From contig CAVTVK010000001.1 in NCBI GenBank assembly GCA_963738135.1, forward strand, positions 248,001-312,000: 64,000 bases of DNA. Reading direction: 5' to 3'. The first letter of the stretch is position 1; every line of letters starts with the position of its first letter. The notes under the pieces were generated by a model. It was not told the DNA's origin. It worked only from the letters and a program-made list of their open reading frames with translations, and did no database searches. A program made the position numbers and the translations under genes. Origin of the DNA: Bog-473 sp963738135 (lineage in GTDB: Bacteria > Actinomycetota > Acidimicrobiia > Acidimicrobiales > RAAP-2). Shown one piece after another: positions 24,611 through 33,792 of this stretch.

Positions 24611-25540
24611 TCAGCTCGGCGAGGCCGACAGCAGCTCCTTGGAGGCCCGCTCGATGTCGGCTTGGTACTTCAACAGGATGTGCAGGGTGTCCTTGGCCCC
24701 CGCGGCGTCGATCGTTTCCACCCCGAGCAGCACGAGCGTGCGCGCCCAGTCGATGGTCTCGGACACCGAGGGCGCCTTGCGCAGCTCGAGGGTACGCAGC
24801 GAGCGCACGATGCGCGCCACCTGGTCGGCCAGCTCTTCGCTGATGCCTGGCACCTTGGCCCGCACGATCTCACGCTCGCGCTCGAGATCCGGATAGTCGA
24901 TGTGCAGGTAGAGACAGCGGCGCTTGAGCGCCTCGGAGAGCTCACGAGTGTTGTTCGACGTGAGGAAGACCATGGGGAGCTGCGTGGCCCGCACGGTGCC
25001 GAGCTCGGGAATCGACACCTGGTACTCCGAGAGGATCTCGAGCAGCAGCGCCTCGGTCTCGAGCTCGACCCGGTCGACCTCGTCGACCAGGAGCACCACG
25101 GGCTCGGTGGCGCGGATGGCCTCGAGCAGGGGCCGGGTCAGAAGGAAATCCTCCGAGAAGATGTCCTCCTCGAGCTCGGACCAGCTCGGTCCCTCCTCCT
25201 CGGACTTCCCGTGCTCCCCCGCCTGGATCCGCAGCAGCTGCTTCCGGTAATTCCACTCGTACAGGGCCTTGGACTCGTCGAGCCCTTCGTAGCACTGCAG
25301 GCGGATGAGCCGGGCGCCGGTCAGCTCCGCCACCGACTTGGCCAGCTGTGTCTTCCCGGTGCCCGCCGGACCCTCGACCAACACCGGCTTGGCCAGGCGG
25401 TCCGCCAGGTACACGACACCACTGATGGACTCGTCAGCCAGGTAGCCGACCTGGGCCAGGCCGCCCCGCACCGCGTCCAATGACTCGAACCGGGGGGGAC
25501 CGCTTTCCGGCAGGCCCAGCGCTGCGTTCTTGTCACTCAC
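24611..25540 (-). CDS. MoxR-family AAA+ ATPase
   Basis: 309-residue AAA+ chaperone-like ATPase. Walker A is VLVEGPAGTGKTQLAKS, followed by RLQCYEGLDESKALYEWNYRKQLL, Walker B VVLLVDEVDRVE and sensor 1 VFLTSNNTRELSEALKRRC. The YEGLDESKALYEWNY segment is typical of the CoxD-like branch paired with CoxE-type VWA proteins. GTG 25540 overlaps the proA stop (GTGA), so MoxR, VWA and phosphatase genes are translated as an extension of the proBA operon. Confidence 0.9.
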   Translation of the reverse strand: MSDKNAALGLPESGPPRFESLDAVRGGLAQVGYLADESISGVVYLADRLAKPVLVEGPAGTGKTQLAKSVAELTGARLIRLQCYEGLDESKALYEWNYRKQLLRIQAGEHGKSEEEGPSWSELEEDIFSEDFLLTRPLLEAIRATEPVVLLVDEVDRVELETEALLLEILSEYQVSIPELGTVRATQLPMVFLTSNNTRELSEALKRRCLYLHIDYPDLEREREIVRAKVPGISEELADQVARIVRSLRTLELRKAPSVSETIDWARTLVLLGVETIDAAGAKDTLHILLKYQADIERASKELLSASPS

Positions 25541-26790
25541 CGGCGCACCTGCCCGTCACCACGCACAATCCACTTCAACGTCGTCAGCTCCTTCACTCCC
25601 ATCGGTCCACGGGCATGCAGCTTCTGGGTGGAGATACCCACCTCGGCCCCGAGCCCCAGTTCCTCCCCGTCGACGAAGCGCGTCGACGCGTTCACCAACA
25701 CGGCGGCCCCGTCCACTTCGGCCACGAAGCGGTCGGCTACGGCCACGTCGGATGTCACGATCGCCTCGGAATGGCCCGAGCTGTAGCGGGCAATGTGCTC
25801 GATCGCCTCGCCCACGTCATCCACCATGCCGATCGCCACCACCGGTCCCAGGAACTCAGTGGAGAAGTCGCTCTCGAGGGCGGGAACAGCGCTGGGCACG
25901 TGGGTCCGCACCCGCTCATCTGCCCGGATCTCGACGCCGGCGGCGACCAACGAGTCCGCCAGGCGCGGGAGGAAATCGGCCGCAACCGCCGAGTGCACCA
26001 ACATCGTCTCGACCGCGTTGCAGACGCCGAAGCGGTGCGTCTTGGCATTGATCGCCAGCTCGTGCGCCATGGCCAGGTCGGCCGCGCCGTCGATGTACAG
26101 GTGGCAGTTGCCGTCCCCGTCGAGGACGTAGGGCACGGTGGCCTGCTCGATGAGCGAAGCGATCAGCGCCTGACCGCCGCGCGGGATCAGGCAGTCGATG
26201 AAACCGCGCAGTCGCATGAACGCCGTGGCCGTCTCGTGCGATGTGTCCTCCACCAGCGCCACTGAGTCCTCGGGCAACCCCGCCTTGACCGCGGCCCGCC
26301 GCAGCAGGGCCACGATGGCCCGATTGGAGTCGAGGGCCGACGAGGAACCCCGCAAGAAGGCGGCGTTCCCGGCCTTGAGGCAGAGACCGGCGGCGTCGCT
26401 CGTGACATTCGGACGGTTCTCGTAGATCACGCCGATGACGCCGAGCGGGACGCGCACCCGTGACACCCGTAGGCCGTTCGGCCGCACCCAGCCCTCGGTG
26501 ATCTCACCCACGGGGTCGGGCAGGCTCGCCACCTTGCGCAGCCCTGCGGCCATGCTCCTGACCCGCTCCTCGGTCAGGCGCAACCGGTCCCGGGCCGCCT
26601 CCACCATGCCGCTCGCCTCTGTGCGGACGAGATCGGCGTGGTTGGCCTCGACCAGCGACGCCCATTCCGCCTCGAGCAAATCCGCAGCCAACCGCAAGGC
26701 ATCGTCCCGGACCGAGCTCGGCGCCCTCGCCACGACCCGGGCGGCCGAGCGGACGCGGCCCGCGAGCTGCTCCAATGCGGGCGAGGTCAT
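25537..26790 (-). CDS. proA: Glutamate-5-semialdehyde dehydrogenase
   Basis: Second step of proline synthesis: NADPH-dependent reduction of glutamyl 5-phosphate. The 417-residue protein has VPLGVIGVIYENRPNVTSDAAGLCLKAGNAAFLRGSS and the catalytic-cysteine region HRFGVCNAVETMLVH, plus NASTRFVDGEELGLGAEVGIST near the C-terminus. ATG 26790 lies 4 bases from the proB stop. Full length and typical. Confidence 0.96.
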   Translation of the reverse strand: MTSPALEQLAGRVRSAARVVARAPSSVRDDALRLAADLLEAEWASLVEANHADLVRTEASGMVEAARDRLRLTEERVRSMAAGLRKVASLPDPVGEITEGWVRPNGLRVSRVRVPLGVIGVIYENRPNVTSDAAGLCLKAGNAAFLRGSSSALDSNRAIVALLRRAAVKAGLPEDSVALVEDTSHETATAFMRLRGFIDCLIPRGGQALIASLIEQATVPYVLDGDGNCHLYIDGAADLAMAHELAINAKTHRFGVCNAVETMLVHSAVAADFLPRLADSLVAAGVEIRADERVRTHVPSAVPALESDFSTEFLGPVVAIGMVDDVGEAIEHIARYSSGHSEAIVTSDVAVADRFVAEVDGAAVLVNASTRFVDGEELGLGAEVGISTQKLHARGPMGVKELTTLKWIVRGDGQVRR

Positions 26791-26794
26791 CGGG

Positions 26795-27841
26795 TCAGGT
26801 TACAAGGACCAGGTCATCACGATGAACGACGACCTGGCTGCGCCGGCCCATCCATTCGGCGGCCTGGGCCGCGTGCACCCGGACCAGGCCCTTGGCGAAG
26901 ACAATGCCGTCGGGGCCGGTGATCTCCACCGCATCTTCGGACCGGAAGGCGCCGGTCACGGCCGTCACCCCGGCAGCCAGGAGCGAGCGCCCCCGCCCCG
27001 TCAGGGCCACCCGCGCACCCTCGTCCACGGTCAGGCTGCCGCTCGATCCCAGTGCGAAGGCGATCCACAGCTTGCGGGCCGAGAGCCGGCTCTCACGGGC
27101 CCGAAACACCGTCCCGACGCCGGCTTCGTCGGCCAGGGCGGCGGCCACCACGCCGGGGCGAGCGGCGTCCGCGATGACCGTCTGGACGCCCGACCAGGTG
27201 GCGATCTTGGCGGCTGCCAATTTCGAGGCCATTCCGCCGCTGCCCATCGCGGACCCCGGCCCACCGGCCAATGCCTCGAGTTGCTGGTCGATCTCGACCA
27301 CCTCCTCAATGAGCGATGCCTCCGTGGTGCGGCGCGGGTCGGCGGTGAGCAGGCCGGGTGCATCTGTCAGCAGGACCAGGAGCTGCGCGCCGACCAGATG
27401 GGCCACCAGGGCGGCCAACCGGTCGTTGTCGCCGAAGCGGATCTCCTCGTCCGCCACGGCGTCGTTCTCGTTGACCACCGGGACGACGCCCAGGTCGGCC
27501 AGGTGGCGCAACGTCCCCCGAGCATGGAGATATTGCGTGCGGTGGACGAAGTCGAGAGGTGCCAGCAGCACCTGACCGGCCAACACGCCATGGGGCTCGA
27601 GGCCGTCCTGCCACATTCGCATCAAGCGGTGCTGCCCGACGGCCGAGACGGCCTGCAGGACGGCGGGATCCGAAGGCCGCTGCCGGCCGCGGTCGAGCGC
27701 GTCCCATCCGGCGGAAATGGCGCCCGATGACACGACGACGAGGGTGTGCCCGGCGGCCCGCGCCGATGCCAACTCCCCACAGAGCCGAGTGACCGTCTCA
27801 CTGGTGACGGAGGATGAGCCGACCTTGACGACGGCGATCAC
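26795..27841 (-). CDS. proB: Glutamate 5-kinase with C-terminal PUA domain
   Basis: First step of proline synthesis. About 348 residues: an amino acid kinase domain (VVKVGSSSVTSE, VSSGAISAGWDAL, VPVVNENDAVADEEIRFGDNDRLAALVA, GSGGMASKLAAAKIA) and a PUA domain from about residue 265. GTG 27841 is preferred because it overlaps the obgE stop (GTGA) and has GGGGGGA just upstream; GTG 27856 is the alternative. Confidence 0.95.
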   Translation of the reverse strand: MIAVVKVGSSSVTSETVTRLCGELASARAAGHTLVVVSSGAISAGWDALDRGRQRPSDPAVLQAVSAVGQHRLMRMWQDGLEPHGVLAGQVLLAPLDFVHRTQYLHARGTLRHLADLGVVPVVNENDAVADEEIRFGDNDRLAALVAHLVGAQLLVLLTDAPGLLTADPRRTTEASLIEEVVEIDQQLEALAGGPGSAMGSGGMASKLAAAKIATWSGVQTVIADAARPGVVAAALADEAGVGTVFRARESRLSARKLWIAFALGSSGSLTVDEGARVALTGRGRSLLAAGVTAVTGAFRSEDAVEITGPDGIVFAKGLVRVHAAQAAEWMGRRSQVVVHRDDLVLVT

Positions 27842-29100
27842 CGGTCGTCCCCCCACGTGAAGCTCATGGCGCCCACCGTGATCTCGTCTCCGTCACGTGC
27901 ACCCGCCCGGGCCAGTGCGCGGTCCACGCCGAGGCGGCGCAGGCGGCGCACCACTTCCGCCTGGGCTCCTTCGTCGGTGAGGTCGGACAACGCCACGGCA
28001 CGCTCGGCCACGCGCCCGTGCACCACCCATGCGCCGGCTCCCGATCGCTGCACGGCCACGCCTTCGAGAATGGGCCTGTGCACGACGATCTCGCTCGAGG
28101 TGGCCACCGCCGCCTCAGCTCGTGCTTCCTGCACCATCGGTGCCAGACGCTCCACCAGCGTGCCCACCCCAGTGGCTGCTGCCACCGAGAGCACCATGTC
28201 GCACATGCCCTCCTCGTCCACGCCGAGATCGCATTTGCTCCCCACCACGATCCGGGGACGCTCGAGGAGCTCGGGTCGGTACGAACCAAGCTCGGACAGG
28301 AGGATGCGCCGTTGCTCGGCGGGGCTGACCCCACCGACATCGGGCGCGCCCAGGTCGAGGAGCACCACCAGCACCCGGGCGCGTTCGATGTGGCGCAGGA
28401 ACTGGTGTCCGAGGCCCTTGCCCTCGGCCGCTCCCTCCACCAGTCCGGGAATGTCGGCCACGACGAACTCCGTGCCGTCTCGCAGACCACCCACGCGGAC
28501 CACTCCAAGATGCGGCTCCAGCGTGGTGAACGGGTAGTCGGCAATTTTGGGTTTTGCTGCCGAGACCGCCGAGATCAGCGTGGACTTGCCCGCATTGGGG
28601 AAGCCCACCAACGCCACATCGGCCATGAGCTTGAGCTCCATGTCCAACCAGAACTCCTGCCCCTTCTCGGCCTGTTCGGCGAAGGCGGGAGCGCGGCGTC
28701 GGTTGGAGAGAAAGCGAGCGTTGCCTCGTCCGCCCTGACCGCCCTCCGCCACCATGAAGCGCGCACCGTCCACGTCGAGGTCGCACACCACGGAGCCGCC
28801 ACGATCACGGACGACCGTTCCCACCGGAACGGGCACCACGAGGTCCTTGCCCCGGGCACCGTGGCGCTTGGAGCCCGAGCCGTGCACGCCATCGGTGGCG
28901 CGACGGAACGGATGATCCCGGAAGCCGAGCAACGAGGCCTCGTTGACGGACGCCACCAGCCAGACGTCTCCGCCGTGGCCGCCGTCGCCGCCGTCGGGAC
29001 CACCCCGGTCCACGTGGGCTTCCCTGCGCCACGACACTGCTCCGGCTCCCCCATCGCCTGCTCGCGCGTGCAATTGGGCCTGGTCGACGAAGCCGGGCAT
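27838..29100 (-). CDS. obgE: GTPase ObgE/CgtA
   Basis: Essential ribosome-assembly and stress GTPase. 420 residues: a glycine-rich Obg domain (RAGDGGAGAVSWRREAHVDRGGPDGGDGGHGGDV), the G domain with P-loop GFPNAGKST, DIPGL (G3) and a diverged G4 (GSKCDL), and a C-terminal OCT domain typical of actinobacterial Obg (from about residue 345). ATG 29100 follows a TAAGCT box by 8 bases, so obgE has its own promoter. In many genomes rplU-rpmA lies directly upstream; here about 5.9 kb of other genes intervene. Confidence 0.95.
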   Translation of the reverse strand: MPGFVDQAQLHARAGDGGAGAVSWRREAHVDRGGPDGGDGGHGGDVWLVASVNEASLLGFRDHPFRRATDGVHGSGSKRHGARGKDLVVPVPVGTVVRDRGGSVVCDLDVDGARFMVAEGGQGGRGNARFLSNRRRAPAFAEQAEKGQEFWLDMELKLMADVALVGFPNAGKSTLISAVSAAKPKIADYPFTTLEPHLGVVRVGGLRDGTEFVVADIPGLVEGAAEGKGLGHQFLRHIERARVLVVLLDLGAPDVGGVSPAEQRRILLSELGSYRPELLERPRIVVGSKCDLGVDEEGMCDMVLSVAAATGVGTLVERLAPMVQEARAEAAVATSSEIVVHRPILEGVAVQRSGAGAWVVHGRVAERAVALSDLTDEGAQAEVVRRLRRLGVDRALARAGARDGDEITVGAMSFTWGDDR

Positions 29101-29108
29101 AGCTGACC

Positions 29109-29114
29109 AGCTTA
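29109..29114 (-). promoter_or_regulatory. -10 box of obgE (leaderless type)
   Basis: TAAGCT on the minus strand, 8 bases before the obgE ATG, with no Shine-Dalgarno sequence. It would drive obgE-proB-proA-moxR independently of the rplU-rpmA promoter. Confidence 0.4.
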
Positions 29115-29208
29115 CGAGTCCAGGGCCCACCCTCGGGCGCACTGGACGGGCTCGAGGTTCGTGCCAGGCGGCCCGCTCTACCTGGGAGCTCCTTGCTACA
29201 CCGGGTGG

Positions 29209-29493
29209 CTAGCCCGGCGTCACCTCGACTGAGCTACTGAGGCCCTCGAGTGATTCAGGATCGTCCGTCGCAGTGAGGTTGTGAGGTCCGGGTGTGTCGA
29301 TGGTGCAGCCGCTGAAACTCGCTACGCCGCCGGTGGTGGTCGATGTGCAGCCCGAAAGCGTGCCGTTTCCCGAGGTGATGGACAACGTGATGTGATTCGC
29401 GTCCGTGGTCACCGTGTTGCCCCCCGCATCCTCGATCGTGACGACCGGTTGCGTGCCGAACGCACTCCCCGCGTCGGCATTGGCTGGCTCGGC
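29209..29493 (-). pseudogene. Remnant of an Ig-like (Big) repeat surface protein
   Basis: An open stretch of 94 residues bounded by an in-frame stop at 29494-29496 and lacking a usable start. It contains GTQPVVTIEDAGGNTVTTD, then ITLSITSGNGTLSGCTSTTTGGVASFSGCTID and HNLTATDD, the pattern of bacterial Ig-like domains found in long secreted adhesins, with a Q-P-V-V-T-I-x-D-A-x-G-N-T linker. No other repeats or signal peptide are nearby. It is best read as a leftover 3' fragment of a much longer gene, marking a past rearrangement between rpmA and obgE. Confidence 0.6.
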
Positions 29494-29868
29494 TCACCCC
29501 GAGAGAACACCGACACCTTCCGCTTTCCTGCGACGCGCCTGCACAGTTGTGTGTCGATTGAGAGGGCGCGCTGGCGCATGTTCGTCTTCGTCAGGATCAC
29601 GAACCGACGCTGCAATCACCGTTCATTGGCGCAGCGCTCGTTTTTCTGGGACGGGCTCGCCACTGAGAACTCGAGACATAGTTCATCACCGCTCGACCAA
29701 GGCGTCTGGCGCCGGTTTCACCTGAGACCATTGGCGCGTTCTGTACGTCGAGAGAGTCAGGACCCTGCACCTCATGCCCCTGAGGTGACGTGCGTGTCGA
29801 TGCGACAGTGGAACCTGTACACAACCGACGGAGGAGGACGACGAGGAGTCCACCCCACGTGCCCTGTC
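29494..29868. other. 375-bp gap without a supported gene
   Basis: This stretch lies between the Ig-like remnant and the deaminase stop. It is lower in GC and in codon-like periodicity than its surroundings, and the frames that cross it are continuations of antisense frames. No inverted repeats, transposase motifs or RNA genes were seen. It is probably decayed sequence from the same event that left the Ig-like fragment. Confidence 0.4.
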
Positions 29869-31176
29869 CTACGACGAGACCAGGCGGCGGGCGCGCTGAC
29901 CCACCTCGACGCGCGCGCGGTCGATGTCCACCGTGGTGCATTGGCCTTGCTCGACGACTTGTGCACCGCCCACCCAGACATCGGTCACCAGATGACCGGC
30001 GCCTGCCCACACCAGGTGGCCCAGGAGCTCGGTGTCACTGAGCGCAGGGGTGAATCGGGCATCGTCCGTGCGCAACCGGATCAGGTCGGCGGGTCGCCCG
30101 ACCTCGAGCGCGCCGACGGGGAGGCCGAGCGCCTCTCCACCACCCCGGGTGGCCAGCCGCAGAGCAGTGGCGGAGCTCAGGACGTCCGGATCCCCCGCGA
30201 TGGCGCGGGCGAACAGCGGCGCCAATCGCAACTCATCCCAAAGATGGAGGTCATCATTGGAAGCTGGCCCGTCGGTGCCCAGGCCGACCCGGACCCCTCG
30301 ATCGAGCAACGTGCACAGAGGGGCGATGCCCGAACCCAGTTTCCCGTTGGAGCCTGGGCAGTGCGCTACCGCGACGTCGTGCTCGGCGAGCAGTCCCAGA
30401 TCGGCATCATCGAGCCACACCGCATGGGCGGCGAGCACCCGGCCCTCCAGGATCCCGTTCGAGGCCAGCAGTCTCGGCGCACTCATGCCGTAACGCTGCT
30501 GCACGACCTCGCATTCGGCTTCCGTCTCGGACAGGTGAATCTGCAAGAGCGCTTCTCGCGCTCGCGCCTCGGCTGCGATAGTCCGCAAGCCCTCCGGTGG
30601 AACCGTGTACACGGCGTGCGGTCCGAAGCCCATCTGGAGTCGCTCGTACTTGCCCTTCGTGGCGTCGACCAGTTCGCAGGCGCTGTCCAGCAACGCCTCC
30701 CATGTGCTTTCGGGGCCCGCGTTCGGTACGTCGAAGATGGCGGGCGTATAGATGGAACGGATTCCCGCCTCAATAACCGCATCGACGACTGCGCTCGGAT
30801 GTCTGTACTGCTCACAGGTGGTGGTGACGCCGTTGCCGAGCAGCTCGGCCGCTCCGAGCAGCATGCCCCAGTACACGTCCTCGTCCTCCAGCCGCGCCTC
30901 GCGCGGCCAGACCGATTCTTGCAGCCAACGCTCGAGCGGCAACCCGTCGCCGGCGCTGCGCAACAACGTCATGGGCGAGTGCCCATGACAGTTGACCAGT
31001 CCCGGCATCAGCAACCCACCGAGGCGGCGGACCTCGGTGCCGGGAGAGGGCGGGACCTGCCAGGGGTCACCGACCCAGGAGATGCGGCCCTCCTCTATCT
31101 CGACGGCACCCGGCGCCAGCACGGTGTCGACGCTGTCGACGGTGAAGACGACGTCGGCTTCGAGCCGAACGGTCAT
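29869..31176 (-). CDS. Amidohydrolase, MTA/SAH deaminase-like
   Basis: 435-residue metal-dependent hydrolase of the TrzN/MtaD/SsnA type. Metal and catalytic motifs are NCHGHSPMTLLR (HxH, about residues 63-65), HLSETEAE, AAHAVWLDDADL, AHCPGSNGKLGSG and VGLGTDGPASNDDL (catalytic aspartate). It should remove an amino group from adenosine-type compounds such as S-adenosylhomocysteine or 5'-methylthioadenosine; the exact substrate is inference. Its ATG overlaps the DtxR-like gene stop (ATGA). A purine nucleoside phosphorylase lies nearby, consistent with nucleoside salvage. Confidence 0.82.
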   Translation of the reverse strand: MTVRLEADVVFTVDSVDTVLAPGAVEIEEGRISWVGDPWQVPPSPGTEVRRLGGLLMPGLVNCHGHSPMTLLRSAGDGLPLERWLQESVWPREARLEDEDVYWGMLLGAAELLGNGVTTTCEQYRHPSAVVDAVIEAGIRSIYTPAIFDVPNAGPESTWEALLDSACELVDATKGKYERLQMGFGPHAVYTVPPEGLRTIAAEARAREALLQIHLSETEAECEVVQQRYGMSAPRLLASNGILEGRVLAAHAVWLDDADLGLLAEHDVAVAHCPGSNGKLGSGIAPLCTLLDRGVRVGLGTDGPASNDDLHLWDELRLAPLFARAIAGDPDVLSSATALRLATRGGGEALGLPVGALEVGRPADLIRLRTDDARFTPALSDTELLGHLVWAGAGHLVTDVWVGGAQVVEQGQCTTVDIDRARVEVGQRARRLVSS

Positions 31177-31856
31177 GGTGCGCCGACGTACAACCGGTCA
31201 GAGAGGTCATGCGAGACCCGCATGGCCTCCCGACCCCCCTCCACCGTCACCTCCACGTTGCCATCGGGATCGCGTTCGCCTACCTCAGCTACGACGCCTG
31301 GGATGAATCCGCCTTCATCGAGCATCGTGAGCGAGTCGAGATTCAATTCGACTTCTTCGCTGATGCGGAACAGTCGAACGCGTTCGCCCACATTCACGTC
31401 GGCGAGTGGGCGCACCGGGCCGAAGGGTGCTTGCGAATGCGATCCCGGGATTGGATTGCCGTGCGGGCAGGTGGCCGGGTCACCCAACAACTCCACCAGC
31501 CTGGCTTCGACATCGTCGGAGATCACGTGCTCCCACCGGCCGGCCTCGCGATGCACCTTGTGCCACTCGAGCCCGATCACATCGACGAGGAGGCGCTCGG
31601 CCAAGCGATGCTTGCGCACGACCTTCTCTGCCAATGCCTGCCCGCTCGCGGTGAGCGACAGTCGACGGCCGTCCCGCGCCACGTACCCGTCCTCGCGCAA
31701 GCGGTCCAGCATTTCGGACACGGAGGGGGCGGAGCGCCCCAACCGCTCAGCGATACGCGCCTGGATCACAGGCACGCCCTCTTCCGACAGCGAGAGCATC
31801 GTCTCGAGATATTCCTCGACGGGTGGGTGGAACTCCTGAGGCTGGTGGTCAGTCAT
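31173..31856 (-). CDS. DtxR/IdeR-family regulator with an altered metal site
   Basis: 227 residues: N-terminal winged helix (YLETMLSLSEEGVPVIQARIAERLGRSAPSVSEMLDRL), a dimerisation and metal-binding domain, and a C-terminal FeoA/SH3-like domain from about residue 150. Site 1 ligands are kept (H83, E87, H102), and E109 and H110 of site 2 are kept, but the cysteine equivalent to DtxR Cys102 is G106 and the Met10 equivalent is E15. Metal choice is therefore uncertain. Its ATG overlaps the amine oxidase stop by 8 bases and its stop overlaps the deaminase ATG, tying the three together. Confidence 0.88.
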   Translation of the reverse strand: MTDHQPQEFHPPVEEYLETMLSLSEEGVPVIQARIAERLGRSAPSVSEMLDRLREDGYVARDGRRLSLTASGQALAEKVVRKHRLAERLLVDVIGLEWHKVHREAGRWEHVISDDVEARLVELLGDPATCPHGNPIPGSHSQAPFGPVRPLADVNVGERVRLFRISEEVELNLDSLTMLDEGGFIPGVVAEVGERDPDGNVEVTVEGGREAMRVSHDLSDRLYVGAP

Positions 31857-33783
31857 GGCAGTGATCGGAAGAGGGTGGCACGTCGAGAGCGGGATTGCGA
31901 TCGAAGAAACCGGACGGCAGCAGCGTGAATCCCGTGTACTCGACCGGCATGACGGGCCAATCCTCCGGACGCGGAATGTGGGTGACGCCGAAGGAGTGCC
32001 ACAGGACGATGTCAGTATCCACGATCGACCGGTCCTCGGCGGTCCAGGTCGGCAAGCCGGCGTGGCCGTGATGTTGATTGGGATAGTCACCCGCGGCACG
32101 GCGCTCCTCCGGATCGAACGGCGTGACCCAGAGGTTGTGTGACGCGAAGGCGGCCCGACGCCCCACGCTCGAGGTCGGGTCGGCCAGCAGCGTCGGCGTG
32201 GCCCCAGGCAACAGCTTGTAGGCCGTCGGAGCCCCCACACCGTTGCGACGCGACGGGTTGGCGATGCGCCAGGTCCGACTGCGGGACGGATCAACGTCAC
32301 GTTGGGCGGCAAGCTCAGTCTCCAGCAGCGTCACCGTCGTGCCAAATGCGTTTCCCCACGGGTTTTCGGCACTTCCCGGCGAACCCGTCGGTACGGCGTC
32401 AACTTCGTAGACCTCGTTGTCGGGACCGTCGACCTGCATGTCGAGCCGGACGTTGAACAGGTGCTGGTGGAATGGCGCGGCCAGACCGGGTGCGATCATT
32501 TTGGCGTGATCTCCGGGATCGCCTCCGTCCACCGCCATGGTGGACATGATGCCGGTCAGCTTCACCTCCAGCTGCATGGTGCCATCGAGGTAGAAGTACC
32601 AGTAGAAGCCATATTCGTAGTTCCCCACGGTGGCGATGGAGCTGATCACCAGTCGGCGCGAGCGCCGCACCTCGGTCCGCCCCGACACCATGTCGACGTG
32701 CTTCCAGAGGATCCCGTAGTCCTCCTCGTGCATGCAGATTGCGTTTGGTCGCGTGCGCGGCTTGCCCCGCTCGTCGGCGAAGACATCGTCGAAATAGTGG
32801 ATCTCACCAAGACAGTCGCAGCCGAGCGTCAACGAGTTGGCCATGCGACCCAGACCCCACTCGCCGGCGTCGAATGCGCTCTTCCAGGCGTGCATGGGGC
32901 CGGGGTGCCCATAGGGCACCACCATCTCGCTGACCGACGCCCGATAGACGATGGGGCGGACCCTGCCTCCGTCCTCGTAGCCAACGGTCCACAACACGAG
33001 ACCCTCCAGCGGGTCCATGCCAATCCTCAACGACCATTTCTGCCAGCGGACGAGATTTCCGTCGACCTCGAAGCTCGGCCCTTCGGGCTGAATGATCTCA
33101 AGGGGTTTGAGGTCGGTCCGCATCGGTCCGTTGTGCTCGGGGTAGTAACTCCCGTGTTCGGTCGGCAGTGGCACGACGCCGGTGTCGAGCACTTCGAGCA
33201 CTTCTCCCCGACCCATGTCGACGAACGCGAGCAGGCCCTCGAGCGGCCGGGCGTAGCCGTTGTCGTCCTTGGATTCGCGCAAGTAGGCCAGGCACCGAGT
33301 GATGCGCCGCCCTTCTTCGTGCCCGAGCCCGAACGTCCCGGCTGGCCAGGGGTCGATCTGCACCAGCGACTTGTCCGAGATGCCGCGCCGCTCGAGAGCG
33401 GCATTCCATTCCGCATGCTCGTGCAAGGCAGCCAGGACCAGGATCGACTCTTCCATCTGGAGCGGCGGGCGGACATCGCGCACGATCTCCCAGCGGTCGA
33501 TCTCCCCCCGCGTGACCGACACCATCGCCTCCACCACGTCGGCGACCGGTCCCTGCAGGAGAACGAGGCGGAGCCGACGGTCGACCACCACGTCCTCGCC
33601 GGCGTCGGCGCCACGCACCATGTCTTTCGGGGGATCGCACAGGCCGATGTAGGCGAATCGAAGAGCTTCGTTGGGTATCTCGGCGCGACCACTGGCGAAG
33701 ACGATCTCGCGTGCGGCGATGATCTCGTCACCCGTGAGAGGCGCCAACGGATGGAGGACGGGGGGTGCGGACGAGGAGGACAT
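31849..33783 (-). CDS. Copper-containing amine oxidase (topaquinone type)
   Basis: Oxidatively deaminates primary amines to aldehydes with release of ammonia and hydrogen peroxide. The 644-residue protein has the cofactor site NYEYGFYW, where Y389 should become topaquinone, the catalytic base D305 in FDAGEWGLG, and copper ligands H439 and H441 in FHQHLFN with a third histidine near VTHIPRPEDWP. No signal peptide is present, so it is cytoplasmic as in Arthrobacter enzymes. ATG 33783 follows a TAACAT box by 9 bases. First gene of the amine oxidase-DtxR-deaminase run; substrate not determinable. Confidence 0.92.
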   Translation of the reverse strand: MSSSSAPPVLHPLAPLTGDEIIAAREIVFASGRAEIPNEALRFAYIGLCDPPKDMVRGADAGEDVVVDRRLRLVLLQGPVADVVEAMVSVTRGEIDRWEIVRDVRPPLQMEESILVLAALHEHAEWNAALERRGISDKSLVQIDPWPAGTFGLGHEEGRRITRCLAYLRESKDDNGYARPLEGLLAFVDMGRGEVLEVLDTGVVPLPTEHGSYYPEHNGPMRTDLKPLEIIQPEGPSFEVDGNLVRWQKWSLRIGMDPLEGLVLWTVGYEDGGRVRPIVYRASVSEMVVPYGHPGPMHAWKSAFDAGEWGLGRMANSLTLGCDCLGEIHYFDDVFADERGKPRTRPNAICMHEEDYGILWKHVDMVSGRTEVRRSRRLVISSIATVGNYEYGFYWYFYLDGTMQLEVKLTGIMSTMAVDGGDPGDHAKMIAPGLAAPFHQHLFNVRLDMQVDGPDNEVYEVDAVPTGSPGSAENPWGNAFGTTVTLLETELAAQRDVDPSRSRTWRIANPSRRNGVGAPTAYKLLPGATPTLLADPTSSVGRRAAFASHNLWVTPFDPEERRAAGDYPNQHHGHAGLPTWTAEDRSIVDTDIVLWHSFGVTHIPRPEDWPVMPVEYTGFTLLPSGFFDRNPALDVPPSSDHCHD

Positions 33784-33792
33784 GTTCGAGTG

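Noticed and set aside
29281..31839. 852-residue plus-strand open frame
   Set aside because: Runs antisense through the deaminase and DtxR-like genes, which have clear motifs on the other strand.
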